Shown here one piece after another: positions 59,276-64,000 of a stretch of DNA of 64,000 nt. The position numbers and the translations under genes are program-made. Source of the DNA: Paenibacillus pinihumi DSM 23905 = JCM 16419 (GTDB lineage: Bacteria; Bacillota; Bacilli; Paenibacillales; Paenibacillaceae); the NCBI RefSeq assembly GCF_000422505.1, contig NZ_AULX01000024.1, positions 1-64,000 of the forward strand, in the 5' to 3' direction. How positions within the stretch are numbered: position 1 is the first letter of the stretch; every line of letters starts with the position of its first letter. The notes beneath the pieces were generated by a model. That model saw nothing but the letters and a program-made list of their open reading frames with translations, was not told the origin of the DNA and made no database searches.

Positions 59276-59791
59276 TTACATTGGAGAAGGTGTAGGTGTA
59301 GGCTCAGCCCCGGTATTGCTGTAGCGCTGATCAACCCACTCCCGAATTTCCTTGATGCTTTTGCCTTCCTTGGTCAGCTTGGCGGACTGGAATGCGATAT
59401 CAATGCACGTGCCGCAGCGGGTACCATGATCATCCCAGACAATGGTTCCGTCCTCACGCTGTTCATGTACGAAGCACTCCAGATTGCTTTTGTGCCCCGC
59501 CGACGCTCCGCAGCCGCAGTAGCAAGGAATCCACTGGAGCACGTCGGAGGCTTCAGCCGCCAATAGATACATTTTTTGCAGTTCCCTTTGTTTTCCGTTC
59601 AGAAATTCAGGCAGGATTTTTGCAGATGCGGTCTCTTCCCGAAGATCGCCATTGGCCATTTCCGTATGTACATGCCCTTCATGCTGAGCGTTGTTGGTCC
59701 CGCCTGTGGTGCCGCAAGCGGCCAGCACAAGGAGACAGGCTGCAACAATAAGAGGGAAGACAAAGACCCTGGAGAGGGCAAAACGTTTCAT
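59276..59791 (-). CDS. PCYCGC-motif lipoprotein
   Basis: This 171-residue protein is lipidated at Cys26 (lipobox LAAC). A His-containing linker (NNAQHEGHVHTEMANGD) leads to the PCYCGC domain, with IPCYCGCGASAGHKSNLECF at about 88-107 and a second pair in HGTRCGTCIDIA. The conserved Cys and His suggest metal binding outside the cell, but the family has no proven function. It ends in a Pro/Thr tail (PTPTPSPM). The ATG is at 59791; no strong ribosome site is evident. Confidence 0.88.
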   Translation of the reverse strand: MKRFALSRVFVFPLIVAACLLVLAACGTTGGTNNAQHEGHVHTEMANGDLREETASAKILPEFLNGKQRELQKMYLLAAEASDVLQWIPCYCGCGASAGHKSNLECFVHEQREDGTIVWDDHGTRCGTCIDIAFQSAKLTKEGKSIKEIREWVDQRYSNTGAEPTPTPSPM

Positions 59792-59838
59792 TAAAACAGC
59801 CTTCTTTCTGTCATAGAGTAAATCAATTAGTCCGCGAA

Positions 59839-59950
59839 TTTATATAAGTTGAGCGAAAGATACGAAATTCAGCCGCTAAAGTGTGAAATGATTTTCGACA
59901 ATTTCACACTTACCCCGAAAAATCCTTCGGTCAACTTCATATATTGTCTA
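59839..59950. repeat. Dispersed inverted-repeat element, copy B
   Basis: It opens with TATATAAGTTGAGCGAA and closes with TCAACTTCATATATTGTCTA. The ends match those of the element at 22842-23041. Inside is a perfect 11-bp stem AAGTGTGAAAT/ATTTCACACTT (59879-59889 with 59901-59911). Copies share ends but not length, as expected for a non-coding mobile repeat. Confidence 0.5.
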
Positions 59951-60059
59951 AATGATGCAGGAGCGGAGCAAATTGATTTATAATAAGTGTAGCCTGACAA
60001 ACTGGTGAAGTCCAGTATGTGCAAGACAACTGATTTGAACAAAAAAAGGAGTTTGGCCG

Positions 60060-60278
60060 ATGCAGTTGGTATGGTTTGCTGTTAATATTTTTTTCGTAGG
60101 TTCTTTGATCGTCATGCTGTTTGTCCATCGTTCCTTCAGTGAGGCGAAGCAGCAGGGAAGTGCGCCCGAGCGCTTGCAGAGACTGGGCAGATTCCGAAAT
60201 GCGATGTTTGCGCTGACACTTATTCTATTCGTTGCAATGTCGGCCAGTTTTTTGGCAAATATGAGACTGAACGGGTGA
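60060..60278 (+). CDS. Small membrane protein of unknown function
   Basis: This 72-residue protein has two hydrophobic helices (about 3-21 and 48-67) around a polar basic loop (FSEAKQQGSAPERLQRLGRF). AAGGAG lies about nine bases before the ATG. It ends six bases before yidD and is probably cotranscribed with it, hinting at an envelope role. No family is recognised. Confidence 0.7.
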   Translation: MQLVWFAVNIFFVGSLIVMLFVHRSFSEAKQQGSAPERLQRLGRFRNAMFALTLILFVAMSASFLANMRLNG

Positions 60279-60284
60279 CCTGAC

Positions 60285-60518
60285 ATGCGGAAAGTGCTCC
60301 AACTCCCCATTCATGTGTACCGCAAGTATATATCACCGCTTAAGCCGCCGACCTGCCGCTTCTATCCAACCTGCTCGGCCTATGCGCTGGAAGCGATTGA
60401 GAAGCATGGCTCGCTCAAAGGGACCTGGCTTGCCGCTCGCCGGATCAGCAAATGCCATCCGTTTCACCCGGGTGGATTTGATCCGGTTCCTGAGCCCGGG
60501 GGCGGAGAGCAGACTTGA
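60285..60518 (+). CDS. yidD: Membrane protein insertion efficiency factor YidD
   Basis: This 77-residue protein matches YidD, a membrane-associated helper of YidC-dependent insertion. [20 protein letters not shown] and [14 protein letters not shown] hold the conserved Cys residues, and [17 protein letters not shown] the C-terminal motif. The ATG at 60285 follows a small membrane protein gene. Unlike many genomes it is not beside rnpA/yidC here. The promoter of the metG T-box leader overlaps its stop codon. Confidence 0.95.
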   Translation: MRKVLQLPIHVYRKYISPLKPPTCRFYPTCSAYALEAIEKHGSLKGTWLAARRISKCHPFHPGGFDPVPEPGGGEQT

Positions 60519-60544
60519 CATTACGGGGGAGAATCCGGTATATT
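60515..60544 (+). promoter_or_regulatory. Promoter of the metG T-box leader
   Basis: TTGACA (60515-60520), an 18-bp spacer and TATATT (60539-60544) overlap the yidD stop codon and start the transcript about 370 bases before metG. Confidence 0.65.
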
Positions 60545-60564
60545 TTGACTAATATCACACAATT

Positions 60565-62913
<2,349 letters not shown>

Positions 62914-62929
62914 GATTTGGCATCTTTTT

Positions 62930-62975
62930 AGCCCATCCGGTGCAAGCTGCATCGGATGGGCTTTTTGCTTTTTTG
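62930..62975 (+). terminator. Terminator after metG
   Basis: AGCCCATCCG and CGGATGGGCT form a 10-bp stem extended by GCA/TGC, followed by TTTTGCTTTTTT. Confidence 0.88.
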
Positions 62976-63019
62976 TCAGTTATCCACGCTTCATTACTCA
63001 CAATAAAGCGATGTCACGT

Positions 63020-63048
63020 TTGACAGACCTGCTGCTTGCCTATATAAT
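63020..63048 (+). promoter_or_regulatory. SigA promoter of the zinc-binding lipoprotein gene
   Basis: TTGACA (63020-63025), a 17-bp spacer and TATAAT (63043-63048) are a full consensus promoter. Confidence 0.8.
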
Positions 63049-63052
63049 TTTC

Positions 63053-63067
63053 ACGTAATAGTTACGA
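63053..63067 (+). promoter_or_regulatory. Zur-box-like operator
   Basis: ACGTAATAGTTACGA has the exact palindrome CGTAA-TAG-TTACG and matches the Bacillus Zur core TCGTAATNATTACGA at 13 of 15 positions. It lies just downstream of a consensus -10, where a bound repressor would block transcription when zinc is plentiful. Confidence 0.7.
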
Positions 63068-63096
63068 TTATGAATGCAATAGATAGGAGCATCACA

Positions 63097-64000
63097 ATGA
63101 AACGAACCTTGAGCAATACCTTCAGAATACTTAAAAAACGTCATTTCACCATTATCATAACAGCGCTCTGCCTGCTGTTTCTTTCCGCATGTGGAAGCAC
63201 AACTGCCCCGTCCGTAGAGGAGAGCAAGGCTGCAAACGGGAGAATCAGTGTCGTCACCAGCTTTTATCCGATCTATTATTTGGCCGGGGAGATTGGCGGA
63301 GATCACGCCAACGTCATTAACCTTATTCCTGCTGGCGTAGAGCCTCACGACTGGAGTCCGAAGAGCAGAGAGCTCAATGAGGCGTCCAAGGCAAGCCTGT
63401 TTCTCTATAATGGAGCCGGCCTGGAAGGATGGGTCGATGGATTCCTGAAGGGACTCGGCAAAGACAAGGCGGTCAAGCCCGTACAGGTGAGCACTGGAAT
63501 TGCACTGATTGAGGCTGACGGAAGTGAGCATGAGCACGACGGTCATGAGGACGGGGAAGAACATCATGATCATGGTTCACTGACCACCGACCCGCATACT
63601 TGGGTCAGTCCCAAGTCCGCTATGGTAATGGCCGGCAATATTAAGAATGCCCTTATTGAGGTTGATCCGGCTTATACGGCCGATTATGAGGCAAACTATG
63701 AAAAGCTGAAAGACAAACTGACCCGGCTTGATAGCAAATTCCAGGCCGAGATTGGTCAAGCCCCGCGCAAGGATATCGTTGTCTCTCACCAAGCCTTTGG
63801 TTATCTGGCCCGTGATTATGGCTTGAATCAGGTAGCAATTATGGGTTTATCGCCAGATGCAGAGCCGAGGGCGCAGGATCTTTTGCGGATTTCCAAGTTT
63901 GTCAAGGAAAATGATGTGCGTTATATTTTCTTTGAGGAGCTGGTAACCAGTACACTGGCTGATACACTGGCAAGAGAAGCAGGCGTTGAAACGCTGGTGC
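63097..64000 (+). CDS. Zinc ABC transporter substrate-binding lipoprotein (ZnuA/AdcA-like), partial
   Basis: The gene runs off the right edge; 301 residues are visible and no stop is reached. The signal peptide ends in the lipobox LFLSAC with Cys32. The mature part is a cluster A-I metal-binding protein: VTSFYPIYYLAGEIGGDHAN, His84 in EPHDWSP, a His/Asp-rich loop at about 145-162 (HEHDGHEDGEEHHDHG), His167 in DPHTWVSP and a third His in VVSHQAFGYL. The His-rich loop and the Zur-like box favour zinc over manganese. TAGGAG lies about eight bases before the ATG. The permease and ATPase genes probably follow outside the window. Confidence 0.9.
   Translation, partial: MKRTLSNTFRILKKRHFTIIITALCLLFLSACGSTTAPSVEESKAANGRISVVTSFYPIYYLAGEIGGDHANVINLIPAGVEPHDWSPKSRELNEASKASLFLYNGAGLEGWVDGFLKGLGKDKAVKPVQVSTGIALIEADGSEHEHDGHEDGEEHHDHGSLTTDPHTWVSPKSAMVMAGNIKNALIEVDPAYTADYEANYEKLKDKLTRLDSKFQAEIGQAPRKDIVVSHQAFGYLARDYGLNQVAIMGLSPDAEPRAQDLLRISKFVKENDVRYIFFEELVTSTLADTLAREAGVETLV

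Overview
The window looks like a chromosomal segment of a Paenibacillus-type, endospore-forming Bacillota. Supporting signs are strong AGGAGG-type ribosome binding sites with frequent TTG and GTG starts, a gerP spore-coat operon, a YjcZ-family micro-protein, a CwlD-like amidase, yqhG/yqhH and yqzE, a T-box leader before metG, CcpA- and Zur-like sites, and LplA/B/C-type sugar ABC transporters paired with AraC regulators. All calls come from reading the sequence; no database search was run.

Layout. 1-1560 is an IS1182-type insertion sequence whose transposase frame is broken at an A6G run. 1.6-7.2 kb holds two AraC regulators, an EamA transporter, csaA, a GNAT acetyltransferase, a membrane acyltransferase-like protein and an AHSA1-type protein. 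7.5-9.2 kb has a DUF420 (CtaM/YozB-like) gene divergent from ctaB, both cytochrome oxidase/haem related. 9.4-13.7 kb is a thiol-redox block: an OmpR-type regulator with a degenerate receiver, trxB, a glutaredoxin, a 2-Cys peroxiredoxin and zwf. The gap before trxB carries six TTCAT repeats at an exact 11-bp period, ending against the promoter; this is the most striking regulatory feature in the window.

14.2-30.4 kb is a glycan-use region: two permeases and a lipoprotein for oligosaccharide import (no ATPase gene), a Cache/AraC regulator behind a cre-like site, a GH95 fucosidase, a short AT-rich island, an AraR-like GntR repressor, a CocE-type hydrolase cut by an in-frame TAG, and a GH38 mannosidase. 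An ATTTGT/ACAAAT palindrome sits between the last two. 30.6-36.6 kb holds cell-wall and conserved Bacillota genes (deacetylase, amidase, yqzE, yqhG, yqhH) and a possible 44-residue small protein. tRNA-Pro and tRNA-Thr lie at 37 kb, then gpx and helD. 40.4-47.8 kb has a DUF4309 lipoprotein, DUF1294, an AraC regulator divergent from a sugar isomerase/oxidoreductase pair, a TPM-domain coiled-coil protein and a phosphoesterase.

48.1-55.8 kb is a glycogen operon glgB-glgC-glgD-glgA closed by a GH15 hydrolase instead of a phosphorylase. 56.0-58.9 kb is a spore block: YjcZ, gerPE-D-C-B-A reading leftward, and a divergent Hsp20-like gene, with mirrored SigK-type -10 elements between. The right end has small membrane proteins, a PCYCGC lipoprotein, yidD, T-box-metG, and a zinc-binding lipoprotein gene cut by the window edge and preceded by a Zur-like box.
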